From positions 434,001-498,000 of the forward strand of contig JAKLIX010000001.1 in the NCBI GenBank assembly GCA_022709385.1: a stretch of DNA of 64,000 nucleotides, given 5' to 3'. Shown here in pieces: positions 1 through 8,821 of the stretch. The stretch's first letter is position 1; every line of letters begins with the position of its first letter. This stretch comes from Bacteroidota bacterium. Lineage in GTDB: Bacteria > Bacteroidota > Bacteroidia > Bacteroidales > CAIXZF01. Below the pieces are notes generated by a model. It ran no database searches. It saw only the letters and a list, made by a program, of their open reading frames with translations, and was not told where the DNA came from. The translations under genes and the position numbers were made by a program.

Positions 1-1
1 G

Positions 2-1345
2 GGCATAACCGGGGAAGGAGACATGCTGGCCGCGCTGGGTTGCAGGTACGGTACCGACAAGGCTACCGATTTCAGCGTGGAAATACATAAGACCCTTGCT
101 TTGGAAGCTTACCGTTCATCCGTGAGCATGGCCAGGGAAAGAGGCGCTTTTCAGGTTTACGATGCCGAAAGGGAAAAGCACAATCCGTTCATCCAGCGTA
201 TCCGCGAAGCCGATCCTGCGCTGTATGAAGAAATGAGAACCCACGGCAGAAGGAATATCGCCCTGCTGACCATCGCACCCACGGGAACCACCAGCCTGAT
301 GACCCAGACCACCAGCGGGCTGGAGCCGGTGTTCCAGATCAACTACAAACGCCGGCGCAAGGTGAATCCCAACGACCAGAATGCCAGGGTTAGCTTTACC
401 GACGAAGTGGGTGATTCCTGGGAGGAATACAATGTATTCCATCATAAGTTCATCACCTGGCTGGAAGTGAACGGCTACAATCCCGATGAGGTTGCCGCCA
501 TGGATGATGAAAGCCTGCAGGCGGTCATTAACAATTCTCCCTATTACAAGGCCACAGCCAATGATATCAACTGGGTTGCCAAGGTTAAGATGCAGGGCGC
601 CGTACAGAAATATGTCGATCATTCCATCAGCGTTACGGTCAATGTGCCTAAGGAAGTGACCCAGGAGGTGATCGGCAGTATCTACCAGACCGCCTGGGAA
701 AGCGGTTGCAAGGGAATGACGGTATACCGCGACGGTTCCCGAAGCGGTGTGCTGATCACCAATGATAAAAAGGAACAGGAGGAGAATCTGTTCAGGGAAA
801 CCAAAGCCCCGAACCGGCCCAAGGTACTCGAAGCCGAAGTAATCCGCTTCCAGAACGATTATGAGAAGTGGGTCGCCATCATCGGTCTGCTGAACGGACG
901 GCCGTACGAGATCTTCACCGGCCGGGCCGACGGAATCTTTCTGCCTCTTTGGGTGGAGAAGGGTTGGGTCATTAAAAACAAGACGGAAAGGGGCGGTAAC
1001 CGCTACGATTTTCAGTTCGAGGACAAAGAGGGCTACAAAGTCACCATGGAAGGCCTCTCCCGTACTTTCGACAAGGAATTCTGGAATTATGCCAAGCTCA
1101 TTTCGGGGATACTGCGCCACGGGATGCCCCTGCCATTTGTCGTCAACGTGGTGAACACCCTCGATCTGAAGAACGACACCATCAACACCTGGAAAAACGG
1201 GGTGGCCAGGGCATTAAAGAAGTATATACCCGACGGCACCAAAGCCAGGGGCAATGTTTGTCCGGGTTGTGGTTCCAAAGAGCTGGTTTACCAGGAAGGC
1301 TGCCTGGTTTGCAAGAGTTGCGGTGATTCCAAGTGCGGAGGCTGA
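2..1345 (+). CDS. nrdJ: Adenosylcobalamin-dependent (class II) ribonucleotide reductase, C-terminal part
   Basis: The frame is open to the left edge, so the gene is cut at its 5' end; 447 residues are visible. It would reduce ribonucleotides to deoxyribonucleotides in the cytoplasm using a B12-generated radical. The visible part carries the class II signature APTGTTSLM followed by SGLEPVF, lining the active-site barrel, then a segment typical of the B12-dependent family. The tail has a CPGCG...CxxC zinc-ribbon-like motif and ends CGDSKCGG, a cysteine pair of the kind that re-reduces the active site. A class II enzyme does not need oxygen, in keeping with an anaerobe. The family assignment is firm; only the missing N-terminus is uncertain. 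Confidence 0.93.
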   Translation, partial: GITGEGDMLAALGCRYGTDKATDFSVEIHKTLALEAYRSSVSMARERGAFQVYDAEREKHNPFIQRIREADPALYEEMRTHGRRNIALLTIAPTGTTSLMTQTTSGLEPVFQINYKRRRKVNPNDQNARVSFTDEVGDSWEEYNVFHHKFITWLEVNGYNPDEVAAMDDESLQAVINNSPYYKATANDINWVAKVKMQGAVQKYVDHSISVTVNVPKEVTQEVIGSIYQTAWESGCKGMTVYRDGSRSGVLITNDKKEQEENLFRETKAPNRPKVLEAEVIRFQNDYEKWVAIIGLLNGRPYEIFTGRADGIFLPLWVEKGWVIKNKTERGGNRYDFQFEDKEGYKVTMEGLSRTFDKEFWNYAKLISGILRHGMPLPFVVNVVNTLDLKNDTINTWKNGVARALKKYIPDGTKARGNVCPGCGSKELVYQEGCLVCKSCGDSKCGG

Positions 1346-1354
1346 TCAGTTGCG

Positions 1355-1753
1355 CTAAAAGTGCAGCTTGTGGTGGTCGAAGTACTGATTATCCCTGAAT
1401 TCATCGATTTTTTTTGCCAGGTGAATGAAAATCACCAGGTTGCGTTCATGCAGCCATTGAATGGCTTCATGCCTTTTCATGCAGGCCTGGGCAAAAACCG
1501 TCAGAAACTCGAAATTGTGCTGGTGCAACCACCGCATGGCATTGACATCGCCGTCGATGGCCCTGTCGAAGGCTGCAAAGTGGGGATATCTGTGTTTGAG
1601 CAGCCATTGGAAAGCTTCCTCGCTGCCCCGGATACAGTTTGAAAGGGCAGCCAGCTCGGGATATCCGTTTTTCAGCAGCCAGACATGGATTTCTTCGTTC
1701 CCTGAGAAGGTTTCACCCCATGCAATCAGGACCTTTGGCGGATAATGAAGCAT
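1355..1753 (-). CDS. Small protein of four tandem 25-residue repeats, unknown function
   Basis: 132 residues with no signal peptide. Residues about 19-118 are four consecutive units of exactly 25 residues, starting NEEIHVWLL, SEEAFQWLL, DVNAMRWLH and RHEAIQWLH. Each has a conserved WL pair at unit positions 7-8 and, in the first two, YP at positions 13-14. The pattern (polar start, amphipathic helix with WL, second helix) suggests an alpha-solenoid-like repeat, possibly for protein binding; this is inference. The start codon overlaps the stop of the upstream radical SAM gene by one base (TGATG), so the two are translationally coupled. I do not recognise a named family. Confidence 0.8.
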   Translation of the reverse strand: MLHYPPKVLIAWGETFSGNEEIHVWLLKNGYPELAALSNCIRGSEEAFQWLLKHRYPHFAAFDRAIDGDVNAMRWLHQHNFEFLTVFAQACMKRHEAIQWLHERNLVIFIHLAKKIDEFRDNQYFDHHKLHF

Positions 1754-2532
1754 CAGTCGAAGAATTCTGCGCAGATGCCCGTCTTTTCCACCTGGGCGGC
1801 TATCCTGGCCAGTTCGGATTTGCTGACTTTCAGCAGGCCCGGCAAAGGTGTCTTGCGTTCGATAGAGTAGAGCATCACCCGTTTGGGATTGATTTCCCGG
1901 ATGAAGGTCAGCCAGGCGGCAACCTCTTCTTCAGTGGTGTTGTCGAATGTGATCCCGTCGATGCTGCCCCTGATGAAGAGGGTCTGTATGGTCACCTTGC
2001 CTTCGAATTTCTTCAGGTTATCGACGATTTCCCGAAGGCTTGTCTTGATTTTGGACTGGTTGATCAGGCGGAACATCTCCTCGGTGCCGGCATCCAGTTT
2101 CTGGATGTTGTTGTCCAGTTTTTTGAGCGCTTCCATAATGCCGGGTACCCTGAGCATGCTGGCGTTCGACAGGACGCTGATGCGGGTGCGGGGCAGCAGT
2201 TCGTTCCTGATGGCGATGATGCCGTCTACGATTGCCGGAAATTCGGGATGCGTGGTGGGTTCCCCGTTCCCGGCCAGGGTGAGGGAATGCGGTGTGATGC
2301 CTTCGGTTTTCAGTTCTTGTATCCGCTTTTCCAGCAGGCTGAAGATCAGCTCAGGGGATGGAAAGGCAGGATCACCCGGCCCGGTGGCCTCTGTCCAGCC
2401 GCATTCACAATACACGCAGTTAAAGGTACAAAACTTCAGATTGGTGGGTAACAGGTTTATTCCCAGTGAAATACCAAGTCTCCTGCTGTGAACGGGTCCG
2501 AAGATGGTTTCATGAAAGTGGATGCGGCTCAT
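1753..2532 (-). CDS. Radical SAM protein (COG0731-like)
   Basis: 259 residues with a CX3CX2C iron-sulfur motif at Cys35, Cys39 and Cys42 (CTFNCVYC), preceded by a FGPVHSRRLG stretch. NGEPTTHPEF, the glycine-rich SAM-binding segment, follows around residue 90. This layout matches the small radical SAM proteins related to COG0731 (wyosine-synthetase-like Fe-S oxidoreductases) found in many anaerobes, whose substrate is usually unknown. Extra cysteines are limited (Cys44 beside the cluster, one near the C-terminus), so no SPASM-type auxiliary cluster is evident. It is the first gene of a two-gene unit with the 25-residue-repeat protein and has a good Bacteroidota promoter just upstream. Confidence 0.88.
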   Translation of the reverse strand: MSRIHFHETIFGPVHSRRLGISLGINLLPTNLKFCTFNCVYCECGWTEATGPGDPAFPSPELIFSLLEKRIQELKTEGITPHSLTLAGNGEPTTHPEFPAIVDGIIAIRNELLPRTRISVLSNASMLRVPGIMEALKKLDNNIQKLDAGTEEMFRLINQSKIKTSLREIVDNLKKFEGKVTIQTLFIRGSIDGITFDNTTEEEVAAWLTFIREINPKRVMLYSIERKTPLPGLLKVSKSELARIAAQVEKTGICAEFFD

Positions 2533-2551
2533 GATGTCCGGGTTTGAAATA

Positions 2552-2583
2552 CAAACCTACATGAAGTTTGTTACAATCACAAA
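2552..2583 (-). promoter_or_regulatory. Bacteroidota-type promoter of the radical SAM gene
   Basis: On the minus strand a TTTG (-33 element, 2580-2583) is followed after 20 bases by TAGGTTTG (-7 element, 2552-2559), matching the TTTG-N19-21-TAnnTTTG consensus of the Bacteroidota primary sigma factor. The gene starts about 20 bases further on. Confidence 0.65.
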
Positions 2584-2591
2584 CCGGGGGG

Positions 2592-2627
2592 AGAAAAAAA
2601 GCCGGAGTGTGGTGAATTTGCCCGGCT
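2592..2627 (-). terminator. Rho-independent terminator after the carboxyltransferase gene
   Basis: Read on the minus strand, AGCCGG (2622-2627) pairs with CCGGCT (2600-2605) across a 16-base loop and is followed by a run of seven T (2594-2600). It lies downstream of the carboxyltransferase gene and upstream of the radical SAM promoter. Confidence 0.55.
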
Positions 2628-2674
2628 GCACTAATTAACCTGGGGTATCAGCAGAAGCTTGCTATTAGTCTCAA

Positions 2675-2686
2675 GCAAAGCTTTGC
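2675..2686. repeat. 12-base perfect palindrome
   Basis: GCAAAGCTTTGC is a perfect inverted repeat seven bases past the stop codon of the carboxyltransferase gene. It might be an operator or part of the transcript end; nothing else supports a role. Confidence 0.35.
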
Positions 2687-2692
2687 GAAACC

Positions 2693-4423
2693 TCAGGACA
2701 ATCCGACGGGGTAATCCGGATAGCTCATCCATTCGAAGTTATAGAGCCCCTGCAGCATGCGTTCTTTTTTCTCTTCTTCGCTCAAACTGTCGTATTCGGC
2801 TTTTTCCCGCTCGAGTTTCAGCCGTTTCTCCTCTTCAATGGCATGGATTTCCGCCAGGTACCTGTCTTCCAGTTTTCGCTTCAGGAAATCACGGGCCACC
2901 GAGGGAAAGAGTTCCAGCAGCAGTGTTTCCTTTTCACCGGCAGCCAGGGGAACGTCTCCGTATTCAGGGAAGAGCGGGTTATCCTGTTTCCTGTGGTATC
3001 GCGGCGAATAGGGGCTTTCATCCCTGACTCCGGCTATTTTGAAGCGGAATTCAGGGTCAACGGGAAGGGGTGTTTTCCCATAGCTTCCTTTTACCAGGTT
3101 CACAAACTGTATGGAACGGGTGGTATAATGGGGCTGATTTTTGCTTTCATCAATCACACAGTTAACAGCTTGAACACCCACGATTTGCGAGGTGGGCGTC
3201 ACCAGGGGCGGGCAGCCGCAGGCCATGCGCACCTGGGGGATCAGCTCCATGGCCCGTGGCAGCAGTTTTTCAAGTTTCAGCTGGCGTAACTGGGCAAGCA
3301 TATTGGAATACATCCCGCCGGGTATCTCGGCCTGTTTGATTTTTTCATCCGGAGGCGGAAAGCCGAAGTAGCTCTCCAACTGCTGACAGGTCTGAAGCAG
3401 CTCGTCATCCTTGTCGGCCTTGGCATAGCCGATGGCCAGGTCGAGCAGGCGGTCGATGTCGGTATGCAGCTTTTCCTGGGTGATGTCGAAGGCACGCGGC
3501 GGATCGGGATAATTGTCGAATTCCTTCAGTTCGTCCCTGATGGCAGCAAGCCCTTTATTCACTTTTACGGTAGCCTCAAGATTGACTCCGGTATCGATGT
3601 GCAGCTTGTTGCAGAAAAGCTGGATGAGCTCAAAGGCCGGTGCGGCTGAGCCTCCGGCAAAATACCAGAGGGAAGTGTCCACGATATCCGCACCGTTGAT
3701 AATGGCCATCAGGGTGGAGGCCAGTCCGTAACCAGGCGTGCAGTGGGTGTGAAAATTCACCGGGATATCGAGCCTTTCTTTCAGCAGTTTGAACAGCCGG
3801 CCTGTTTTTCCGGGGGGTATCAGGCCTGCCATGTCTTTGATGGTGATCATGCCGGCTCCCATGGCCTGCAGTTCCACCGCTTTGTTCACAAAATATTCCT
3901 TGGTAAAATGCCGGGTATGGACCTTACGCGCCAGCAGCAGGGCTTTCATCCGTTCACGGGTGGAGAAATGCGGGTCCACGGTGTAGCAGACTCCTGCATC
4001 GGCGATACCGCCGTGTTTCTTGACAAAGGCGATGGATGGCCTGATGTTTTCCACATCGTTCAGGGCATCAAAGATGCGCATGATGCCAATTCCGGACCGG
4101 ATGGCATTGCGGTGGAAGCCTTCGATGATCTCGTCGGGATAAGGATTATACCCGAACAGGTTCCTGCCTCGTGAAAGTGCGGCCAGTTTAACGGTGTCGC
4201 CCACACCCGCCCTGATTTTTTCCAGCCGGTCCCAGGGGTTTTCATTCAGGTAGCGCATCACCGCGTCGGGGACGGCGCCTCCCCAGACTTCCATGGCGTA
4301 AAAATGACATTGTTGAAGATCAGGCAGGACACGGTCGATCTGTGCCTGTGTCATCCGGGTGGCAAACAGGGATTGTTGGCCATCTCTCAGGCTTACATCC
4401 CTGATCAGCAGTTTCCTTTTCAT
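2693..4423 (-). CDS. Pyruvate carboxylase subunit B / oxaloacetate decarboxylase alpha-type carboxyltransferase without biotinyl domain
   Basis: 576 residues. An HMG-CoA-lyase-like TIM barrel opens with SLRDGQQS (Asp14 as metal ligand), carries the lysine expected to be carboxylated in IKDMAG (Lys196), and the metal-binding HTHCTPG (His225, His227). A conserved carboxylase (PYC/OADA) domain follows. These spacings match the 5S subunit of transcarboxylase. It would move carboxyl from a biotinyl carrier to pyruvate, or the reverse. There is no C-terminal MKM biotin-attachment domain; the protein ends in a charged helix and a short tail. A separate carrier must exist elsewhere. The single gene cannot tell pyruvate carboxylase, oxaloacetate decarboxylase and methylmalonyl transcarboxylase apart. 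Confidence 0.9.
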   Translation of the reverse strand: MKRKLLIRDVSLRDGQQSLFATRMTQAQIDRVLPDLQQCHFYAMEVWGGAVPDAVMRYLNENPWDRLEKIRAGVGDTVKLAALSRGRNLFGYNPYPDEIIEGFHRNAIRSGIGIMRIFDALNDVENIRPSIAFVKKHGGIADAGVCYTVDPHFSTRERMKALLLARKVHTRHFTKEYFVNKAVELQAMGAGMITIKDMAGLIPPGKTGRLFKLLKERLDIPVNFHTHCTPGYGLASTLMAIINGADIVDTSLWYFAGGSAAPAFELIQLFCNKLHIDTGVNLEATVKVNKGLAAIRDELKEFDNYPDPPRAFDITQEKLHTDIDRLLDLAIGYAKADKDDELLQTCQQLESYFGFPPPDEKIKQAEIPGGMYSNMLAQLRQLKLEKLLPRAMELIPQVRMACGCPPLVTPTSQIVGVQAVNCVIDESKNQPHYTTRSIQFVNLVKGSYGKTPLPVDPEFRFKIAGVRDESPYSPRYHRKQDNPLFPEYGDVPLAAGEKETLLLELFPSVARDFLKRKLEDRYLAEIHAIEEEKRLKLEREKAEYDSLSEEEKKERMLQGLYNFEWMSYPDYPVGLS

Positions 4424-4505
4424 ATCCGGCAGTTTTGGGAGCGGCAGTTAAAAGTGAATGGCAGCGTTGCGGAAAGAGCGGTTGTTGTGAATTCTTTCAC
4501 AGCTG

Positions 4506-4513
4506 CAAAGGTA
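4506..4513 (-). promoter_or_regulatory. Candidate -7 box of the carboxyltransferase gene
   Basis: TACCTTTG on the minus strand matches TAnnTTTG and lies about 80 bases before the start codon. No clear -33 element is seen at the right spacing. Confidence 0.4.
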
Positions 4514-4584
4514 TTAAAAATATGATTGTTACCCTGTCGTTCAGGCAGGGATTTCTCTGCAGTGAGACGAATTTTTCTTCAGTC

Positions 4585-7437
4585 TCAGTGCCCCACAGTC
4601 AGCAGATGGAAGCGGGTGATCAGGTTTTCTCCTTCAAACACCGTCATCCGGTATGGATAAATTCCCGGGGCCAGTGCGGAGGCATCGAAGCTGATCTGAT
4701 GATGTCCTTCGGTGTAGACGCCGGACACCAGTTGTCTGACGGCTTGTCCCAGGTAATTGTACAGGCTGATGTCGATACGGGCTTCAAATGGCAGGTAAAA
4801 ACCGATGGTGGTGTTTTGCATGAAAGGATTCGGATAATTCTGCCCCAGGAAGATCCCTTCGGGCTGGTCGGAGGAAGTCAGGGCAGGGATCAGCAACTGC
4901 AGGTCGCTGTATGGAATTCCGTCTTTCCCGGCGACTTCCGATCCTGCCGTGGCCTGAAAGGCGAGTTTTCCGTCGAGCGAACGGTCTTTGGCCCTGAAAT
5001 GCAGGTTCAGTAAGGCTTCTCCCTGTTCAAACGCCATGGGGATATGGCTGTACCAGGCGATCCGGATTTCTCCCAGATAGACGGCATGCATCAGATCTTC
5101 GGTCATCCGGGGGTTTTTGGTGCTGATATCTGTCAAATCAAGGTAAGCGGCTGGGTATTCAAGCACCAGTGACACGGCGCCGGCCAGGATATCGGATGTC
5201 AGGGTCAGCGGGAGGCTGAAAGCCTCACCGGAGCTGATATGCAACTCTGGTCCCGGAAGGAGGTTTACGGCAGGTCTGGTTTTCAGTCCCGGGACATAGG
5301 AAGCATCCACATCTCCGTAGCACAAAGTCAGGAAGCTCACCACCCTGGAGGTAGTACCCAGGTCGACGGTATCCTGTCGTGAAATCCAGTCTCCTGCAGG
5401 GAAACTGTTGATGGCCAGCACGAATCGCCTGGCGATGAGCAGGGCGTCGATGGCATTGATCTGCTGGCTGTTGTTCACGTCGCCGGCCAGGAAATGCAGG
5501 CCTTCAAGGGTATCGAGATTCACGAAATGCCTTAATACGAGCAGGGCGTCGGTAGCATTGACGCCTCCCCAGGTTTTATCGATATCCGGTCTGACGAGGT
5601 ATGTTCCGGGAGCGATATTGGAGAAGAGGTAAGCACCGCTTTGGTTGGTGATGGCCGTATCCACCGGATCCATCTCCATATCATACAGGATGATACGGCT
5701 CGCCGAAACCGGCGACTGCAGGAGGTTGTCATATTTCAGTGAGCCGGACAGGGAAGCGATAACCAGCAGGGTGGCAGGTTCTGAATAGGTGAAACAACCG
5801 CCGTTGCTTACCAGGCAGCGGAACACCAGACCGCTGAGATCCGGGCTGAGCGGATCGATGGTCAGGGTCGAAGTGGTCGTACCTGAATATGGCGGGTTAC
5901 TGGAGAGCGGCGTGAAGCCTGCACCTCCGTCGGTGCTGGTTTCCCATTGATAAAACACGGCATTGGTGGCTTCAACACTGAACACTGCGGCCGTTCCGAG
6001 GGGGACTTGCTGGCTGAGCGGCTGAATGATCATGGCCGGAGCCGGGCTGAGAATGACAGCAGCTTCGGCGGTGTTCTTGGCCGATTCACGGTTGCCGGCA
6101 TTGTCGGTGGCGATGCTGTAGAATGCATAGGATGTGCATGGATTCCCGCTGAAGATCACGGCTTCGCCCCAGGGTGCCTCCCCGGATTTGAGAAAAGGCC
6201 CGTTGTTTTCCGAAACATAAAGCTCGAAGGATGCGATACCTGACCCGCCGCTGTCGTCGGAACCGGTGGCATACACCGCTACGGTCGTGGTGTCGGATTC
6301 GGCCGGAAGCGATACCACCTGGCTTTGCGGTGCCACGGCATCGGCAATATTCACCCAGGTGTTGGTGGCCAGGGGAGGGTTGATGTCGAAAACGATTTCT
6401 GCTGCAGCTTTGAGCGAATCACCCGTAATCACATCGCTTTTGGGGCGTATGGAAAAGGTCACCATGCCTTCCCCTTTGTGGGTGACTGAATCATTAATGG
6501 GAAGAAAGCCGAGCATGGGATCTTCGGGCGGCAGGCCGGTGGCCGGGTCGATACTCTGGAAGATCCAGAAAACCGTGCCTTCGCCCACATTGATCCCTGC
6601 AGTCACATCCACGAACAACCCCAGTGAATCCCTGACATCCAGCCGGTTGGAGTAGAAAGAGGTATTGGGTGGAACAGTGAAGAGGAGGTTTCCGAAGCCG
6701 AATTCCCCGAGTTTTACACTCGAAAGGTTCATATGCGGATCAAGTTTATAGGTTACCAAAACGCGTTGGGCAGGGGCTGTGGCGAATTCGGGATCGTTTT
6801 CGAAGTTGATGAGATAGTCGAGGGGCTTTTTGCTGCTCACATATTTCGGATCGCCATAACCGGCCGGGCCCACGATTTCATTCGGGTCTCTGGAGCAAAC
6901 GATGGGAATGAAGGTAAACACGGCGCTTGCTTTACCGAAACAGTTGTTGGAATCCGTCACACCGATGGAGTATTTACCCGAGCCCGACACGTTGATGCTT
7001 TGAGCCGGAGCCCAGTGATAGGGCGGTGTTCCGCCGGAAACAGAGGCGCTGAGGGTGATGACGGGAGGGCCGTCCTGGACGCAGAAGGGCACTTCACCAC
7101 CTGAGCCCATCGTAACAACGAGCGAGCCTTTCTTTGCCACGATGGTGACGCTCTTGTCGCCTTTGCAGTTATTGGCATCTGTGACGGAGACCGTATAGGT
7201 TCCCGGTCCGAGCCCTGAGATGGAAGCTCCGTTGGCGCCGTTCGACCATTTGAAGGTGTAGGGCGGTGTCCCGTGGTTGACCGATGCGGAGGCCGTTCCG
7301 TCCTTTTTCCCGCAGGTGGCGTCGGTTTTCGTGATGGTGATCTGTGCCCTGAGGGGAGCACCCTGCACCAGGCAGAAGGCCAGCAGAAGCATGAAGGCCT
7401 TTATTCCGTTGTTCTTCCTGAAGATTGACTTGTTCAT
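4585..7437 (-). CDS. T9SS-exported multidomain protein with SprB-like, dockerin-like and cohesin-like modules
   Basis: 950 residues from the ATG at 7437, chosen because it gives a normal signal peptide ending APLRAQ; in-frame starts exist up to 7473 but would overlap the upstream gene. Order: two SprB-like repeats (about 33-165, with TPPYTFKWSNG and TYTVSVTDANNC); a conserved domain opening with RDPNEIVGPAGYGDPKY (about 179-380) known from giant CARDB proteins; Ig-like segments; a Cna-B-like segment; a dockerin-like pair of helices (about 622-680, NATDALL and DVNNSQQINAIDALL); a cohesin-like beta domain (about 729-820); and a T9SS type A sorting domain starting GQNYPNPF. Last gene of the five-gene unit, 19 bases after its neighbour. 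Likely displayed on or released from the cell surface; no catalytic domain is seen. Confidence 0.85.
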   Translation of the reverse strand: MNKSIFRKNNGIKAFMLLLAFCLVQGAPLRAQITITKTDATCGKKDGTASASVNHGTPPYTFKWSNGANGASISGLGPGTYTVSVTDANNCKGDKSVTIVAKKGSLVVTMGSGGEVPFCVQDGPPVITLSASVSGGTPPYHWAPAQSINVSGSGKYSIGVTDSNNCFGKASAVFTFIPIVCSRDPNEIVGPAGYGDPKYVSSKKPLDYLINFENDPEFATAPAQRVLVTYKLDPHMNLSSVKLGEFGFGNLLFTVPPNTSFYSNRLDVRDSLGLFVDVTAGINVGEGTVFWIFQSIDPATGLPPEDPMLGFLPINDSVTHKGEGMVTFSIRPKSDVITGDSLKAAAEIVFDINPPLATNTWVNIADAVAPQSQVVSLPAESDTTTVAVYATGSDDSGGSGIASFELYVSENNGPFLKSGEAPWGEAVIFSGNPCTSYAFYSIATDNAGNRESAKNTAEAAVILSPAPAMIIQPLSQQVPLGTAAVFSVEATNAVFYQWETSTDGGAGFTPLSSNPPYSGTTTSTLTIDPLSPDLSGLVFRCLVSNGGCFTYSEPATLLVIASLSGSLKYDNLLQSPVSASRIILYDMEMDPVDTAITNQSGAYLFSNIAPGTYLVRPDIDKTWGGVNATDALLVLRHFVNLDTLEGLHFLAGDVNNSQQINAIDALLIARRFVLAINSFPAGDWISRQDTVDLGTTSRVVSFLTLCYGDVDASYVPGLKTRPAVNLLPGPELHISSGEAFSLPLTLTSDILAGAVSLVLEYPAAYLDLTDISTKNPRMTEDLMHAVYLGEIRIAWYSHIPMAFEQGEALLNLHFRAKDRSLDGKLAFQATAGSEVAGKDGIPYSDLQLLIPALTSSDQPEGIFLGQNYPNPFMQNTTIGFYLPFEARIDISLYNYLGQAVRQLVSGVYTEGHHQISFDASALAPGIYPYRMTVFEGENLITRFHLLTVGH

Positions 7438-7456
7438 TGGAAGTGTTTTTATCTTT

Positions 7457-8821
7457 TTATTCACAAACATCACCCACCCCGTCGCAGTCCGTATCGGCCT
7501 GATCGGGGTTATAGGTATCGGGACAATTGTCGTATACGTTCAGAATGCCGTCTCCATCCCTGTCATTGTCGCAGGGATCTCCTATCAGGTCGTTGTCCAT
7601 GTCGGCCTGGTCGATGTTGATCAGGGTTGGGCAGTTATCGCAGGCATCGCCGAAGCCGTCCGTATCGGAGTCTTCCTGTGCGGGGTTGGGTACATTGGGA
7701 CAATTATCCGCCGCATTCAGGAGGCCGTCGCCGTCGATATCCGGATCCAGGTCGTTCGGGTAACCGTCGCCATCGATATCCGTATCGCAGGCATCGCCGA
7801 GCAGGTCACCGTCTGTATCTCTCTGGTTGGGGTTGTATACCTGGGGGCAATTGTCGCAGGAATCGCCCCTGTTGTCAGCATCAGCGTCTTCCTGTGCCGG
7901 ATTCGGGAAGAGCGGGCAGTTATCGCAGACATCCCCGATTCCGTCAGCATCCCAGTCGGCCTGCAGGGGATTGGCTTTTTGCGGACAGTTATCGCAGGCA
8001 TTTCCAATCCCGTCCCTGTCGTTGTCTTCCTGTCCGGAATTTGGTCTGCATGGACAGTTATCCTGGAGGTTCAGCACTCCGTCGTTGTCGATATCCTGGC
8101 TGACGGGCAATTCCCATGCTTCATGGCGGCGAAGAAAGAGGCCGAGGTTGGAGGTCATCACAGCAGTGTCGGATATGAGGCTGACAAACCAGGTACCGTT
8201 GTATTGTTTGAGAAAATATGGCATTTGCAGGGTGTCTGACAAGCCGGTCCCGATAGTAACCCAGCTCAGGAGTCCGTTGCCGTACTGCAGGCTCATGATC
8301 AGTCTGAAAGCATTGATGCTGTCGACATTGGACAGAAAGAGGGCCTGGGTCTGGGGATTGCCGAGTACCTGGTTCACCTGGGGCAGCACGTCGGGGGAAT
8401 ACTCGTTGATGATATTGCCGATATTGCCGCTCTGGTAGGCTGACAGCATGCGGCAGAGGGCTGCATAGGGGGAGTTGGTGGTGAGGGCGTTCTGGCTTCC
8501 GAGGGAAGGATTGATAAGGCGGGAATCACCCGGGCCGGGAATGTGGGCTGTAACCTCATAAAAGGCGAGCGAATCACACAGTTCATGTGCCGGGTCGGGG
8601 CGGTAGCCTTGTCCGTCCAGCACCGGTATTCCGATGTGAATGACCGAAAGACTGAAGGATGGGAAGGTGTCGGTGAGCATCCGGGCAGTGGGGATTAAAC
8701 CGGATTCGGGTTGATGATGGTTTGGGAAGGCAGGAACCGGTGTACCGGGCAGCATGGCTAGGACCATCAGGGTGGCAGCAGCTGCTTTTATTTGTGGCAA
8801 TGGCTTCATGATCAGTATCAT
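7457..8821 (-). CDS. Exported protein with thrombospondin type 3 calcium-binding repeats
   Basis: 454 residues. A signal peptide (the start may instead be Met5, position 8809) is followed by an unrecognised domain (about 30-240). From about 245 to the end come thrombospondin type 3 repeats, each with a DxDxDGxxD calcium loop and the DNCP cysteine signature (DNCPQ, DNCPL, DNCPN, DNCPT, DNCPD). Such repeats bind many calcium ions and form rigid stalks. No T9SS sorting domain follows; the protein ends DGVGDVCE in mid-repeat style. Its start overlaps the upstream stop by one base (TAATG), so the two genes are coupled. Role inferred as a structural partner of the other proteins of this unit. Confidence 0.85.
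   Translation of the reverse strand: MILIMKPLPQIKAAAATLMVLAMLPGTPVPAFPNHHQPESGLIPTARMLTDTFPSFSLSVIHIGIPVLDGQGYRPDPAHELCDSLAFYEVTAHIPGPGDSRLINPSLGSQNALTTNSPYAALCRMLSAYQSGNIGNIINEYSPDVLPQVNQVLGNPQTQALFLSNVDSINAFRLIMSLQYGNGLLSWVTIGTGLSDTLQMPYFLKQYNGTWFVSLISDTAVMTSNLGLFLRRHEAWELPVSQDIDNDGVLNLQDNCPCRPNSGQEDNDRDGIGNACDNCPQKANPLQADWDADGIGDVCDNCPLFPNPAQEDADADNRGDSCDNCPQVYNPNQRDTDGDLLGDACDTDIDGDGYPNDLDPDIDGDGLLNAADNCPNVPNPAQEDSDTDGFGDACDNCPTLINIDQADMDNDLIGDPCDNDRDGDGILNVYDNCPDTYNPDQADTDCDGVGDVCE

Noticed and set aside
116..1120. Long minus-strand open frame opposite nrdJ
   Set aside because: It mirrors a well-supported gene; the protein has no motif and the composition of a complement frame.
7277..8239. 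Plus-strand open frame rich in VVV/GIVGIG repeats
   Set aside because: It is the complement of the thrombospondin type 3 calcium repeats; its regularity only reflects them.
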